Positions 15,878 to 24,027 of a DNA stretch of 64,000 nucleotides are shown here, one piece after another; position 1 is the stretch's first letter, and each line of letters starts with the position of its first letter. The DNA is from Moraxellaceae bacterium (GTDB lineage: Bacteria; Pseudomonadota; Gammaproteobacteria; Pseudomonadales; Moraxellaceae). Location of the stretch: assembly GCA_004173455.1 (NCBI GenBank), contig SECL01000008.1, positions 35,409 to 99,408 on the forward strand, in the 5' to 3' direction. The notes beneath the pieces were generated by a model. It ran no database searches. It had not been told where the DNA came from and worked only from the letters and a program-made list of their open reading frames with translations. Both the position numbers and the translations under genes were made by a program.

Positions 15878-17359
15878 TTACTGCACGCTGATGGATTTTA
15901 AGTTGAGCTGTTGGATGCTACCGCCGTCGGTGTACCACAGCTTACAAGGTGGTGATGTGCGTCCACCGCGCACTGGTGCAGTAGCAGGCAGGATCTGCAA
16001 GTACCAGCCAGTTTCCGTAATGACATCATCAATCTTGCGGCCGGCTTCCTGATTGATCTGGGCAATCTGTGCTTCAGACATGGGAATACCACTACGAATT
16101 GCACCAAAGTTTTTTGCCGCATTGATCGGATCAAGACAGGCTGACCGTACCAGATCATAACCAGCCTGGTTATAAGGCACTGAATTGGTATTCATCAGCA
16201 TATTTAGCATGGCAGCCTGTAACTGGCTGTTGAGGTAAATCTGGTTAATGAATGAATCAGCCCAGCGCCACTGGCCAGTAATCTGTCCAGACTGGAATAG
16301 GTTAAAAGTTTCAGTCTTAGTGGCGTATACCCCATAAAAGTTATAACCGTTGGCCAGCAGGGTTTTGGCGACAGTTGCATTGGTGACACTGGGCTGTAAT
16401 CCAGACTGGCCTTTATAAGCAAAGGTAATACGTCCGTTGATTTCCGTAAAATTAATGCTGGCCGCCATACCACAGACAAAAGCTGCAATCCGAAAGTCAG
16501 AATAAATCGGAATAGTGCCGTCATACTCTAGCGTTGTCAGGTAAGCACCAACGCTCGGCGTTTCACCATCAGTCTGGGTTGCAGCAATATCGGTATCCCA
16601 CATCACATAGGCGTAAGTGAGATCCTGCTCATTAACCCATTTTGCAAAAGCAACCTTGCTATCGCAATCTGGCTCAAACAAGGTGGTAAAGGTTCCCCAG
16701 TTCTGGGTCTGGCTAATGATGGCATCCATTATGCTGGCCGGATCTGTTGCAAGCGCACCTTGTGATAGAGTTGGCCCCTGTCCTTCAGCAAGTCCTAATG
16801 TGCTGGCCAATGTGCCGGTCGCAAAGGTAATGGTAGACCCATCCCCTTCCGAGTCTGAGGCAATCCCAAAGGCAGATAGAGTAGGCTCATAGGACACCAA
16901 TACCCCTAAGCCTAAAGCTGTCTGGATAATGCTGGCCGCATTAGCAAAGCTGGTGGCAGTCGATAAATTAATATTGGCGGCAGTCTTGGTCGTACCATCA
17001 ACTACAACGGACAATGAGCCGGAATGAGCCTTGAGCTGAGCCAGCGTCATACCAAGGGTAATACCCCGCAACCACGCGCTGGTATCGGTCATATTATACT
17101 GGGCAAAATACAACAGACTGGGCTGGATGCTGCTATTTTTAAAACCTTTAAAATAAATAGCAGCCGCTTCAGCTTCTTCTGACTCAGCACCGAACAGGGC
17201 TTTTACATCTGTTAGGGTAGAAAAGCCCACCACCAGTTGGGCTGGGATCAGTGGGCTTTGGGTTAGGAAAATTGCATTAAGTGATAATGCGGTGCCACCA
17301 GTACCGACAACGGCAGGCTGCACATTGACCAGTTGGCTGGCCGGGATCGTATTATCCAT
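15878..17359 (-). CDS. Tail sheath protein (DUF3383-like)
   Basis: The 493-residue protein begins with a sheath-like N-terminus (SLNAIFLTQSPLIPAQLVVGFSTLTDVKALFG) and contains the DUF3383 pattern (AAIYFKGFKNSSIQPSLLYFAQYN; LTYAYVMWDTDIAATQ; YNFYGVYATKTETFNLFQSG). It forms the contractile outer sheath and is the main evidence for a myovirus-type tail. The order terminator - (unknown) - sheath - tube - chaperone - tape measure is standard except for the inserted unknown gene upstream. Confidence 0.88.
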   Translation of the reverse strand: MDNTIPASQLVNVQPAVVGTGGTALSLNAIFLTQSPLIPAQLVVGFSTLTDVKALFGAESEEAEAAAIYFKGFKNSSIQPSLLYFAQYNMTDTSAWLRGITLGMTLAQLKAHSGSLSVVVDGTTKTAANINLSTATSFANAASIIQTALGLGVLVSYEPTLSAFGIASDSEGDGSTITFATGTLASTLGLAEGQGPTLSQGALATDPASIMDAIISQTQNWGTFTTLFEPDCDSKVAFAKWVNEQDLTYAYVMWDTDIAATQTDGETPSVGAYLTTLEYDGTIPIYSDFRIAAFVCGMAASINFTEINGRITFAYKGQSGLQPSVTNATVAKTLLANGYNFYGVYATKTETFNLFQSGQITGQWRWADSFINQIYLNSQLQAAMLNMLMNTNSVPYNQAGYDLVRSACLDPINAAKNFGAIRSGIPMSEAQIAQINQEAGRKIDDVITETGWYLQILPATAPVRGGRTSPPCKLWYTDGGSIQQLNLKSISVQ

Positions 17360-17397
17360 ACTGGATCTCTCTATTAAAAAATTGCAGGCATAAAAAA

Positions 17398-17412
17398 CCG
17401 CCCTGAAGGCGG
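17398..17412 (-). terminator. Hairpin with U-run before the sheath gene
   Basis: CCGCC-CTGAA-GGCGG followed on the minus strand by TTTTTTATGCC, a good intrinsic terminator within the late operon. Confidence 0.6.
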
Positions 17413-17441
17413 CATAGTTTGATTGTTAATCGTGTATGTAC

Positions 17442-18305
17442 TCATGGCCAATTCTGTTGACCACAGGAATGAATAGTTATCTCGTCAGTACCAAACAGCG
17501 TTTGAATTGGATCATTGGGCTGATCTATCACCGAGAAAAACTTAATGGTTGTTGGATTAGAACCCAACAAAGCCTCAACAGATTCGGTGCCAGTGATCGT
17601 ATTCCCGTCAAATAGAAATGATCCTAAACTATCACCTGATGAGAATGTGTCATCCGGGACTTGTATACCTGCCTGTCCGGGGTTGCCAAATACAATCATG
17701 CTAAATAGCAACGATGACGGTAAGTCAGGATTTGCAAATTTATCAAGATCAAGTGCCCAGCGTTCAATAGCTCCACCATTAACCTGATAATCAATAAGAT
17801 AATTGGCTAATGGAAAAGTGTGTGTCGGTATAACTAGATTTTGAGGTATACAGTCACCGCTTTCAGCAGCAGCCAAACAAAATACTAAGCTGCCATCTGC
17901 CAGTTCAGCAAAACTCTGATTGGTATTTTCTTCCCGCAAAATATAACTGTTGGGGTTACCCTCAGTATTTTTAGGCACAAACATAATATGATGAGGTGCA
18001 GTATTATCAATGTTCCAAAAATCAGCAAAGCCGTCATTTTGTGCTTCGATAATATTGCTTAAGTTGATACGGATAGTTGCTGCTGGATCGTATTGACTTG
18101 GATAATGCACATCATCCACATAAACATCCCAGTCGCCATCTAGTCGCTCAAATCCCATGTGATCAGTAGCCCCCGCGCAGCTAATCTCAGCACCAGACTG
18201 CTCAGCACAACAAGGGCAACTATAAACACCGGGTGACGCCCGGCCACCAACTGAGAGCACAGCAGGTTTTATAGCCACAAGGCTGTTAGGGTTGATTGTT
18301 TTCAT
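17442..18305 (-). CDS. Unknown protein inserted between tail terminator and sheath genes
   Basis: The 287-residue protein has an N-terminal SCPCCAEQSGAEISCAG cluster with four Cys, then beta-rich sequence with no recognised domain, and ends HSCGQQNWP. It is acidic and has no signal peptide or membrane span. It overlaps the tail terminator gene by 20 nt, so it belongs to the late operon, yet standard contractile phages have no gene here. A virion decoration or neck component is possible. Confidence 0.6.
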   Translation of the reverse strand: MKTINPNSLVAIKPAVLSVGGRASPGVYSCPCCAEQSGAEISCAGATDHMGFERLDGDWDVYVDDVHYPSQYDPAATIRINLSNIIEAQNDGFADFWNIDNTAPHHIMFVPKNTEGNPNSYILREENTNQSFAELADGSLVFCLAAAESGDCIPQNLVIPTHTFPLANYLIDYQVNGGAIERWALDLDKFANPDLPSSLLFSMIVFGNPGQAGIQVPDDTFSSGDSLGSFLFDGNTITGTESVEALLGSNPTTIKFFSVIDQPNDPIQTLFGTDEITIHSCGQQNWP

Positions 18306-18750
18306 AGGAAATAGTCACCACAGGGTTATATTGAAAATAAACAGTAATTACCCAGCGCTTTTCATAAAGCTGTTCAGCATTAACAAAAGGCATTAGTTTG
18401 GGATCGTCGGCATACAGCGGCTGAATATTTTCCGGAAACTGGCTGCATGCATACTCATCCCGCAGCAGGGTGGTTAACAGGCTGGCATGGTCACTGGACT
18501 TTTCACCGTAGCAATCAATCTGCATGGCGTATTTTTGCGGCTGGGTAATGACCTGGTGCGTCTGTAAATAGTTAGTGGTATTGGTGGCCAGCCGGCAGGC
18601 AAATAAAGGCGTTAGCAGGATGTACTGCCCTTTTGGTGGCGCCACCCCATTGTCCAGACCTTTCACTACTTCAATATCAGGAATGACAGATAAAATAAAA
18701 CCGCGTAAAGCGGTCAAAATGTCACTCTCGGTTAAGCTCACTGTAAGCAT
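18286..18750 (-). CDS. Tail/neck terminator protein
   Basis: The start is ATG 18,750 (MLTVSLTESD) after AAGGTAATCGT; the track start is inside the previous gene. The 154-residue protein has QYILLTPLFACRLATNTTNYL, QKYAMQIDCYGEKSSDHASLLTTLLRDEYAC and a C-terminal beta strand pattern typical of phage tail terminators of the LIC_12616-like group. It should cap the tail tube and sheath and join the head. It overlaps the preceding neck gene by 13 nt. Confidence 0.75.
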   Translation of the reverse strand: MLTVSLTESDILTALRGFILSVIPDIEVVKGLDNGVAPPKGQYILLTPLFACRLATNTTNYLQTHQVITQPQKYAMQIDCYGEKSSDHASLLTTLLRDEYACSQFPENIQPLYADDPKLMPFVNAEQLYEKRWVITVYFQYNPVVTISYENNQP

Positions 18751-19118
18751 ACGATTACCTTGCTCCACTCTGGCCAAGTTTCAAGAACATGCACTACCCG
18801 CCACGCCTGAGTCTTACCACCAGATGGCTCTGCAAAATGTAGCAAATCGCCACCCTGCTGGCTGGCCCGGATAACACCAAAAGCCTGGCCTGGTAAAAAT
18901 ACCGTCCGGAGCACGCCCTGAATATTCATGTTATTGACGTGCTCCAGATCCCGACCGTTCACGCCCTGCACCTGAATATTACCGGTGCACGTCACATACT
19001 GTGGTGTACGGCCACCATCGGGCGCGGTGTCATACTCACCAGTACTTCGTTTGAGCACGGCCGGAATATCCGGATTAACCGCATTAATGGCACCACGCAC
19101 AATACCGTGTAAATTCAT
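18738..19118 (-). CDS. Head-tail connector / neck protein
   Basis: The 126-residue protein (MNLHGIVRGAINAVNPDIPAVLKRSTGEYDT, GKTQAWRVVHVLETWPEWSKVIVCLQ) has the size and location of a head-closure protein between the gp10-like and terminator genes. No named motif is recognised. It overlaps the upstream gene by ATGA. Confidence 0.68.
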   Translation of the reverse strand: MNLHGIVRGAINAVNPDIPAVLKRSTGEYDTAPDGGRTPQYVTCTGNIQVQGVNGRDLEHVNNMNIQGVLRTVFLPGQAFGVIRASQQGGDLLHFAEPSGGKTQAWRVVHVLETWPEWSKVIVCLQ

Positions 19119-19687
19119 TTAATCTCATACCCCACAGCTTTTTGCATAACCCCGGTGTCAATCAGCGGATTATTAAATCCCTTTTTTCTGGCCGTCGACG
19201 CGGCGTTAGCTGGATCAGAAAATTCAACAATCGATTGTGTGAGCTGATCTTTTATGCCCTCACCCATGAGGTTAAACACCCGTGTTACATCATAATCGTT
19301 GGCTTTCATCATATTGCCAAAGGCCAATGACCAGCCGGACTTATTGGTTTCAATCATTTTCCGGAAAAATGGACGTGCCGGAATCACGATTTTATGCGCC
19401 GGCACATCATGTACCGTGGCATAGTTGGAATTCTTGCGCCGTACAAAGCGGCCGTTTTTATTAAAATCACCGTTTGCCTTAATGGATCGGTAAACGGTAG
19501 TTTGGTGAGCCGGCACATCCACTTCAGCGCCGTACTCATTCCAAAAGGCCACCTGTGCAACAGGCAGGCCATCCGGATACGTTTCAGATTCTAAAAAGCC
19601 GACACGTAATATGCCGGCTTGTTGTATTTTGGCGGCAATGGCATCCAGAATAGCTGGTGCCAGATTGCCACCAGTAACCTTGGCCAT
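19115..19687 (-). CDS. HK97-gp10-like neck protein
   Basis: The 190-residue protein has LRVGFLESETYPDG, VAQVAFWNEYGAEVDVPAHQT and VIPARPFFRKMI, features of gp10-like tail-completion proteins (the EYG and IPARPF motifs are characteristic). The C-terminal NNPLIDTGVMQKAVGYEI is also typical. It lies between the DUF4054 connector and the closure protein, and starts 4 nt after the connector stop. Confidence 0.8.
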   Translation of the reverse strand: MAKVTGGNLAPAILDAIAAKIQQAGILRVGFLESETYPDGLPVAQVAFWNEYGAEVDVPAHQTTVYRSIKANGDFNKNGRFVRRKNSNYATVHDVPAHKIVIPARPFFRKMIETNKSGWSLAFGNMMKANDYDVTRVFNLMGEGIKDQLTQSIVEFSDPANAASTARKKGFNNPLIDTGVMQKAVGYEIK

Positions 19688-19690
19688 AAT

Positions 19691-20065
19691 TCACCTGGTG
19701 ATGTATTGCATGGTGCGATACTTGGCGGTTGCGTTCCAGTATTCTGCCCCGTACTGCGTTTGTATGTACCATGCCTGAGTGTTGGTGACAGGCCCCATAT
19801 CAGTTGACACTGATACAGAACCCTCCGATGCTGAAGCAATGCGGCCGACCAATCCCCCCTGCTTATTGCTGGCCAGCTGGGCTTTGTGAGCCACCAGCAA
19901 CCACAGCAGAATCCGGCGCTCTTTCTCATCCTTGACGCGGCTGCGGTCTGTATTGCTGACAATCAGGGTAGATTCATCAAAATACAGCCCAAGCAATTCA
20001 CCAGATACGCCAGCAAATTCTGGATACCGCTGCTTAAATAATTCAGGGTTAAAGGTCACGGCCAT
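19691..20065 (-). CDS. DUF4054-like head-tail connector
   Basis: The 124-residue protein reads MAVTFNPELFKQRYPEFAG, RRILLWLLVAHKAQLAS, and WYIQTQYGAEYW, the pattern of DUF4054 connector proteins that bind below the portal. It follows the capsid-block gene by 2 nt with no independent signal. Confidence 0.8.
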   Translation of the reverse strand: MAVTFNPELFKQRYPEFAGVSGELLGLYFDESTLIVSNTDRSRVKDEKERRILLWLLVAHKAQLASNKQGGLVGRIASASEGSVSVSTDMGPVTNTQAWYIQTQYGAEYWNATAKYRTMQYITR

Positions 20066-20067
20066 AA

Positions 20068-20394
20068 TTACTTACCGTCCAGCTGCTCTAAACCTTTAGG
20101 AAGTTCTTCAGGATCTACAGGCTCAAAGCCTGTTTTTTCTGCTTCCTGCTCTTTGGCCTTAGCCTTAGTGCTGGCTGCCTTGGTTTCCGCAAACAGGAAA
20201 CCATTGCGTACAAAGGCAAGACCCTGATTCTTGGCAAGCCAGGCATCCCAAAAATCTTTATCTACATTTTCGGTAATGCCATGTCCACCAATAATATTAC
20301 TGCTATTGGTTCCCTTGAACTCAACCACCTGGCCATCCAGCTCCGCACGAATACCGTGCGGAAGTTTGCAGCCTACTATTACTTTACCAGCCAT
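20068..20394 (-). CDS. Small head-region protein of unknown function
   Basis: A 108-residue protein: N-terminal beta region (VIVGCKLPHGIRAELDGQVVEFKGTN) followed by a charged Lys/Ala/Glu-rich tail. Position directly after the capsid gene suggests a head accessory protein. GGAGTCTGATTC precedes the ATG. Confidence 0.7.
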   Translation of the reverse strand: MAGKVIVGCKLPHGIRAELDGQVVEFKGTNSSNIIGGHGITENVDKDFWDAWLAKNQGLAFVRNGFLFAETKAASTKAKAKEQEAEKTGFEPVDPEELPKGLEQLDGK

Positions 20395-20397
20395 GAA

Positions 20398-21387
20398 TCA
20401 GACTCCTAACATCTGGGCAATAGCGAATGGACGGAAAATCACGGTACCAAAAGTGCCCTGTGATTTTTTCTGCTTGTAGCTGGAGGTTTCCACCACAATA
20501 CGGTGTGCACGTAACTTTTCAGTAAATGCACAAGTTGCAGTTTCCTGACCGTCGATTTCATCAATGATCAGCTGCACCAGCTCACCAGCATCGGTACTAT
20601 ATTCCGGTGCAGTTTCAAACCGCAGGTTCGGATAATTCTTCTTCAACTGATCGGTTACGTTGACGTTGTACATATTGGTCTTGTTAAAGGCCAATGATGC
20701 AGTCGGTGATAACACCAGGGTCATTTTGACGTTTTGGTCAATGGTGCCGTTACACTGACCCAGCACTTTACGGAACAAACGGCTAACGTCGTTGTAAACC
20801 GTTAGGGCATCCGTAGAGTCCAGCGACCAGGCTGCTGTTGGTGTAATCGGTGCAGACAGTGCCGGATCATTCAGCAAGCCATAGTTTTGCAGACCAGCAA
20901 TACCGTAGAAATATGTTTTATTCTGAAACTTGTTCAAGGTCAGAACAGAAGCCACATTGGTACGGGTTGCCCAGTCAATACCGGCCAAGCCAGCAGTTTC
21001 CAGCTGCTGATCACCCCAGCGTGTGAACGTCTGGTAATGGTAAGACTGGCGCTGTGGGAAGTTAGCATTTACGCCTGAACTGCCGTTTTCATTGAAATCG
21101 CCATAGCTGGAGGTTTCACCAGTGGCCTCAACAACTGGGAAGGTTGCAGTCTGGGTCGTCCAGTCGCCCTTTTTGGACTCGCCCAGGATCTCGGCCGCTT
21201 TCATTGGAGCAACCAGCACCTCAATGACTTTCGGATCCATGTAGTTGGCCAGATATGCAGGAATGCCCGCATTCGCGCCGGTGACTGCCACAGACTGGGC
21301 ATCCATGGCCAAAGCCGCATTAGCAATCTGCACGCCCTGTGGCAAGTAAATACCGGCCTGCATGGCTAAAATTTGTAGTTCATCCAT
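20398..21387 (-). CDS. Major capsid protein (DUF2184-type)
   Basis: The 329-residue protein matches the DUF2184 capsid family by pattern: MDPKVIEVLVAPMKAAEILGESKKGDW, FPVVEATGETSSYGDF, NFPQRQSYHYQTFTRWGDQQLE and LNKFQNKTYFYGIAGLQNYGLLNDP. It forms the HK97-fold shell. The product starts one base after the cement-protein stop. The C-terminal SQGTFGTVIFRPFAIAQMLGV ends the fold as usual. Confidence 0.9.
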   Translation of the reverse strand: MDELQILAMQAGIYLPQGVQIANAALAMDAQSVAVTGANAGIPAYLANYMDPKVIEVLVAPMKAAEILGESKKGDWTTQTATFPVVEATGETSSYGDFNENGSSGVNANFPQRQSYHYQTFTRWGDQQLETAGLAGIDWATRTNVASVLTLNKFQNKTYFYGIAGLQNYGLLNDPALSAPITPTAAWSLDSTDALTVYNDVSRLFRKVLGQCNGTIDQNVKMTLVLSPTASLAFNKTNMYNVNVTDQLKKNYPNLRFETAPEYSTDAGELVQLIIDEIDGQETATCAFTEKLRAHRIVVETSSYKQKKSQGTFGTVIFRPFAIAQMLGV

Positions 21388-21867
21388 TTACACACCCCAA
21401 GTGGTAATTTTGATTAGTTCGCCGGCTGATGCATCGCTGGCCACTTTCCATGCGGTTTCCACATAGCCTGTAACAGTAGCGCCAGCCGCATCAGTTTTGA
21501 TTTCACCGGTAGTGGTTGAGGCAAAAACCTTTTGGCCAGTGGTGGCGTTGGTTAGGGTTTTTGCCCAGAAGTCACCAGCCACGTGCACGGTAACTGGCCG
21601 GCCTTTAGGGATCAGGTTGGAGCTGTCAGCCAGCCAAGTGGTAATGGCTGCCTGATTTTCCCGGTGGATAAAACCAGCTGGTGCACCAGATCCGGCATTG
21701 CTAACCAGCTTGCCACTCACCCAGGCAAACAGCCCGACCGTTACGCCATCAGCACCAGCTACCAGCGCCCCCTCACCTGCAAGCCGGGAAATAACCGGGT
21801 TTGCAGATGCAAAATCGCCGGCAATTGCCGGCGCTTGTTGTAAATTCACTTTATTTTGAAAGCCCAT
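21388..21867 (-). CDS. Structural cement / decoration protein
   Basis: The 159-residue protein begins MGFQNKVNLQQAPAIAGDFASANP and continues ADGVTVGLFAWVSG, the pattern of Gp24-type cement proteins that lie between protease/scaffold and capsid genes. It stabilises the shell by clamping capsomers. AAGGTGTAAGCATT precedes the ATG. Confidence 0.8.
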   Translation of the reverse strand: MGFQNKVNLQQAPAIAGDFASANPVISRLAGEGALVAGADGVTVGLFAWVSGKLVSNAGSGAPAGFIHRENQAAITTWLADSSNLIPKGRPVTVHVAGDFWAKTLTNATTGQKVFASTTTGEIKTDAAGATVTGYVETAWKVASDASAGELIKITTWGV

Positions 21868-21879
21868 AATGCTTACACC

Positions 21880-23061
21880 TTATGTGTTCTTGAAACGGCC
21901 AAGTCCTGGGATTTTGGCGTTTACCTGTTGAACGGATTGAGCATCCATGGCCATGTGGCTGGATGCTGGCTTACTTTGCTGGGTTAGCAGCATGCTGACC
22001 ATTGCCGGATAGGCAGAGGCATGCACACCGACGGTACTAATACCAGACTGATCCAGCGCGAATTTATAGACCTGATCGGCACTATCTAGTGCAACAGTAC
22101 CTACTAATGGCTTAACCGCTTCACGAGCCTTATACAGCGCTTCTACACGTTGCACTGCATTGGTGGTGGCACGATCTTCAGCCACCTTAATGGCTGCATC
22201 CATGGCCGCCTTGGTGGGTTTGTCGTCGTCCGAATCGCCTTCATCTTCAGCTGGCTTTTTCTTGCCATCGTCGTCCGGATCGTCCTCATCCTCATCCTCA
22301 GCTGCTTTCTTTTCCGGATCGTCCTCATCCTCAGCTGCTTTTTCTTCAGCTTCAGCATCGGCCGCGTCTTGTGCCAGTGTGGCCAAAATGGCCTCAATGT
22401 CCTCTGGCTTGGCATCAGCAGCAAGCTTTGCAGTCAATGCCTGCTTGGCACGTGCACGGGCTGCTGCCAATTTTTGTTGCTTAGTCATGGGTTTTACCTC
22501 AATGAATGGGTTTCTATCCTGGACAACCACATCACTGCCTGCCCGACCTATATCGACCAGTGCAACATGATTGCCCCTAATGTTTCGCATAACGCCGTCA
22601 TAGCGCATGCCTTCATACTCGCCAGGTGTCATATCAGCATCGTAGTGATACGAGCTGGACAACTCGGTTTGTTCCTTTGACTCAATGCCAACAATGGCCT
22701 GTTCACTCCAGAAAGCCAGGTCAACCTTGATATACGGTGCTTCCCAAACCGCATTGCTACCGGTACTGCCCATCACCAGCTCACTGGCATAATTATCAGC
22801 AAAGGTGGGCTGATGGCGGATCAGGATGGGAAGGTTGGCAAAGGTACTAACTGCCCGTTCCAGCTCCAGCGGATCACGTAACAGGTAATACACCTTGTTA
22901 AGATCAAGATCCAGCGCTGCACTATTGGGAATTTCCCGGCCGTAATACGGATTTACTGTAGCCTTGGTGACTGGTGAAGTTTCTACATGCATGTGGCCGT
23001 TATCGTCATAACTGCGTACTGAAGCGCGGTCAAATGCCAATACTGGTAATAATTTGCTCAT
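21880..23061 (-). CDS. DUF2213-type prohead protease with fused acidic scaffold
   Basis: Residues 1-185 match DUF2213 (IPNSAALDLDLNKVYYLLRDP, LPILIRHQP, ELSSSYHYDAD, IRGNHVALVDIGRAGSDVVV), where the His and Ser positions suggest a protease related to prohead proteases. Residues ~190-285 are Ala/Lys-rich then extremely acidic, with imperfect repeats of AAEDEDD; residues 285-393 are helical. Protease plus scaffold in one gene is usual for this group. The acidic tract coded by repeated CCTCATCCTC-type sequence on the plus strand is prone to length change. Confidence 0.82.
   Translation of the reverse strand: MSKLLPVLAFDRASVRSYDDNGHMHVETSPVTKATVNPYYGREIPNSAALDLDLNKVYYLLRDPLELERAVSTFANLPILIRHQPTFADNYASELVMGSTGSNAVWEAPYIKVDLAFWSEQAIVGIESKEQTELSSSYHYDADMTPGEYEGMRYDGVMRNIRGNHVALVDIGRAGSDVVVQDRNPFIEVKPMTKQQKLAAARARAKQALTAKLAADAKPEDIEAILATLAQDAADAEAEEKAAEDEDDPEKKAAEDEDEDDPDDDGKKKPAEDEGDSDDDKPTKAAMDAAIKVAEDRATTNAVQRVEALYKAREAVKPLVGTVALDSADQVYKFALDQSGISTVGVHASAYPAMVSMLLTQQSKPASSHMAMDAQSVQQVNAKIPGLGRFKNT
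22240..22345 (-). repeat. Acidic repeat tract in the scaffold region
   Basis: Repeats of the unit coding for A-A-E-D-E-D-D with short variants, visible as recurring 'gtcctcatcctcagctgct' on the plus strand. Simple expansions or contractions by multiples of three would keep the frame. Confidence 0.65.
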
Positions 23062-23078
23062 GGTTTACCCAATAAAAA

Positions 23079-23094
23079 AGCACCCGAAGGTGCT
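23079..23094 (-). other. Hairpin between MuF and scaffold genes
   Basis: AGCACC-CGAA-GGTGCT with a stable tetraloop-like centre, overlapping the MuF stop codon and followed by TTTTTTATTGG on the minus strand. Confidence 0.55.
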
Positions 23095-23890
23095 ATGCGT
23101 TGAATCCTGGTATTAATGCCCGTGACGTGCACTTGCAGTTAATTTCCTCTCCGGGTTGAATCCACTTCCCATCGATATACATGCCCTGTTCAATGTCATA
23201 TTCCTTACCATCAGCATGCACATGGGAAATACGGGGATTGCGGCCAGCGTGGGAGTGTTGCCAGATTGCGCGGGTCATACCCAATTCCAGCCGGCGCTCT
23301 TTTTCAATAGCTGCCTTGGCCTTGCTGTTCTGGTCACGGGCAATCAGATCTGCCCGACGCCTGGACATCTCAAACCGTTCTTGCAGGGTTTTGGACAGCG
23401 TGCCCATATCATGGCCAGACTGTACCGACTGCCAGACCGCTTGCTGTACGCCCTGAAAATAATCAACGCCAAGATTACTGATTAAGCCGACATTGGCGCC
23501 AATGACAGCCTGATAAGCCTGCTCGCTGCGCTCAGTCATATTAAAGCTAACCGTGAAGCCTACTTTTTTTAAAGCCTGCATCATGGCGCGTTCAGTATGT
23601 TGGGTGGCACCCTTGGCAAAGATTCTGGCTACTTGTGGGCCAAGGTCATTTAGGCGCCTATACCAGCTGCTAGTCAGGCGCTGAAATAAGCGCTGAAGCA
23701 TGACCGGCAAATTAGCATCCTGGGCAATGCCGGGTCGATGCTGGCCATAAAGCACAACAACCTCGGCCAGCACATCACTATGCATCTCGGCCAGCAGATG
23801 GCGTAACGCTTTACGGTAGGCCACCTCAACACCAAGGTTGGGTGTAGTAGCCTTGATTGTGGCTGGCCGTTTACCTTTCATAACACCCAT
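23093..23890 (-). CDS. MuF / SPP1 gp7-like head morphogenesis protein
   Basis: The 265-residue protein has the conserved SPP1 gp7/MuF C-terminal region: RRRADLIARDQNSKAKAAIEKERRLELG, AIWQHSHAGRNPRISHVHADGKEYDI and EEINCKCTSRALIPGF. These proteins enter the head with the portal and influence DNA ejection. Neither candidate start (23,890 or 23,881) has a clear ribosome binding site, unlike nearly every other late gene, and the -35 element of the adjoining small-RNA gene lies only a few bases upstream. An insertion may have separated the gene from its original leader. Confidence 0.85.
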   Translation of the reverse strand: MGVMKGKRPATIKATTPNLGVEVAYRKALRHLLAEMHSDVLAEVVVLYGQHRPGIAQDANLPVMLQRLFQRLTSSWYRRLNDLGPQVARIFAKGATQHTERAMMQALKKVGFTVSFNMTERSEQAYQAVIGANVGLISNLGVDYFQGVQQAVWQSVQSGHDMGTLSKTLQERFEMSRRRADLIARDQNSKAKAAIEKERRLELGMTRAIWQHSHAGRNPRISHVHADGKEYDIEQGMYIDGKWIQPGEEINCKCTSRALIPGFNA

Positions 23891-23894
23891 AAAT

Positions 23895-23923
23895 TTGCCA
23901 GTGATTAAACATTGATCTATAAT
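23895..23923 (+). promoter_or_regulatory. Sigma-70 promoter of the small RNA gene
   Basis: TTGCCA (23,895-23,900), 17-bp spacer, TATAAT (23,918-23,923). This is the closest match to the sigma-70 consensus that I found in the late region, and it faces against the late operon. Transcription would begin near 23,930. Confidence 0.75.
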
Positions 23924-23929
23924 TAAGAC

Positions 23930-24027
23930 ATACCACGTGAACTGGAAGTAGAACGTTTCGGACGTTCAGCGGACGCAGACCAATGGTCGGGAGTCAGGCG
24001 CTACTATGAGTTCATGTGGTTTTTTTT
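23930..24027 (+). ncRNA. Candidate independent structured small RNA between portal and MuF genes
   Basis: The ends ACCACGTGAACT (23,932-23,943) and AGTTCATGTGGT (24,009-24,020) form a 12-bp closing stem with eight T at 24,020-24,027, so the 3' end is an intrinsic terminator. One pair is G-U in the plus-strand RNA but A-C in the minus-strand RNA, so the plus strand is the folded one. Inside are AGTAG/CTACT, a hairpin AACGT/ACGTT with a UUCG-containing loop, and a nested arm AGCG-GAC-GACC / GGTC-GTC-CGCT. A promoter of near-consensus quality starts it at its first stem base. The last ~16 nt are antisense to the end of the portal-nuclease gene. I do not recognise the RNA family. Confidence 0.75.

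Noticed and set aside
22150-22680. Plus-strand ORF of 176 aa opposite the scaffold gene
   Set aside because: It is a shadow of the acidic repeat tract, with low-complexity hydrophobic sequence and no ribosome binding site.
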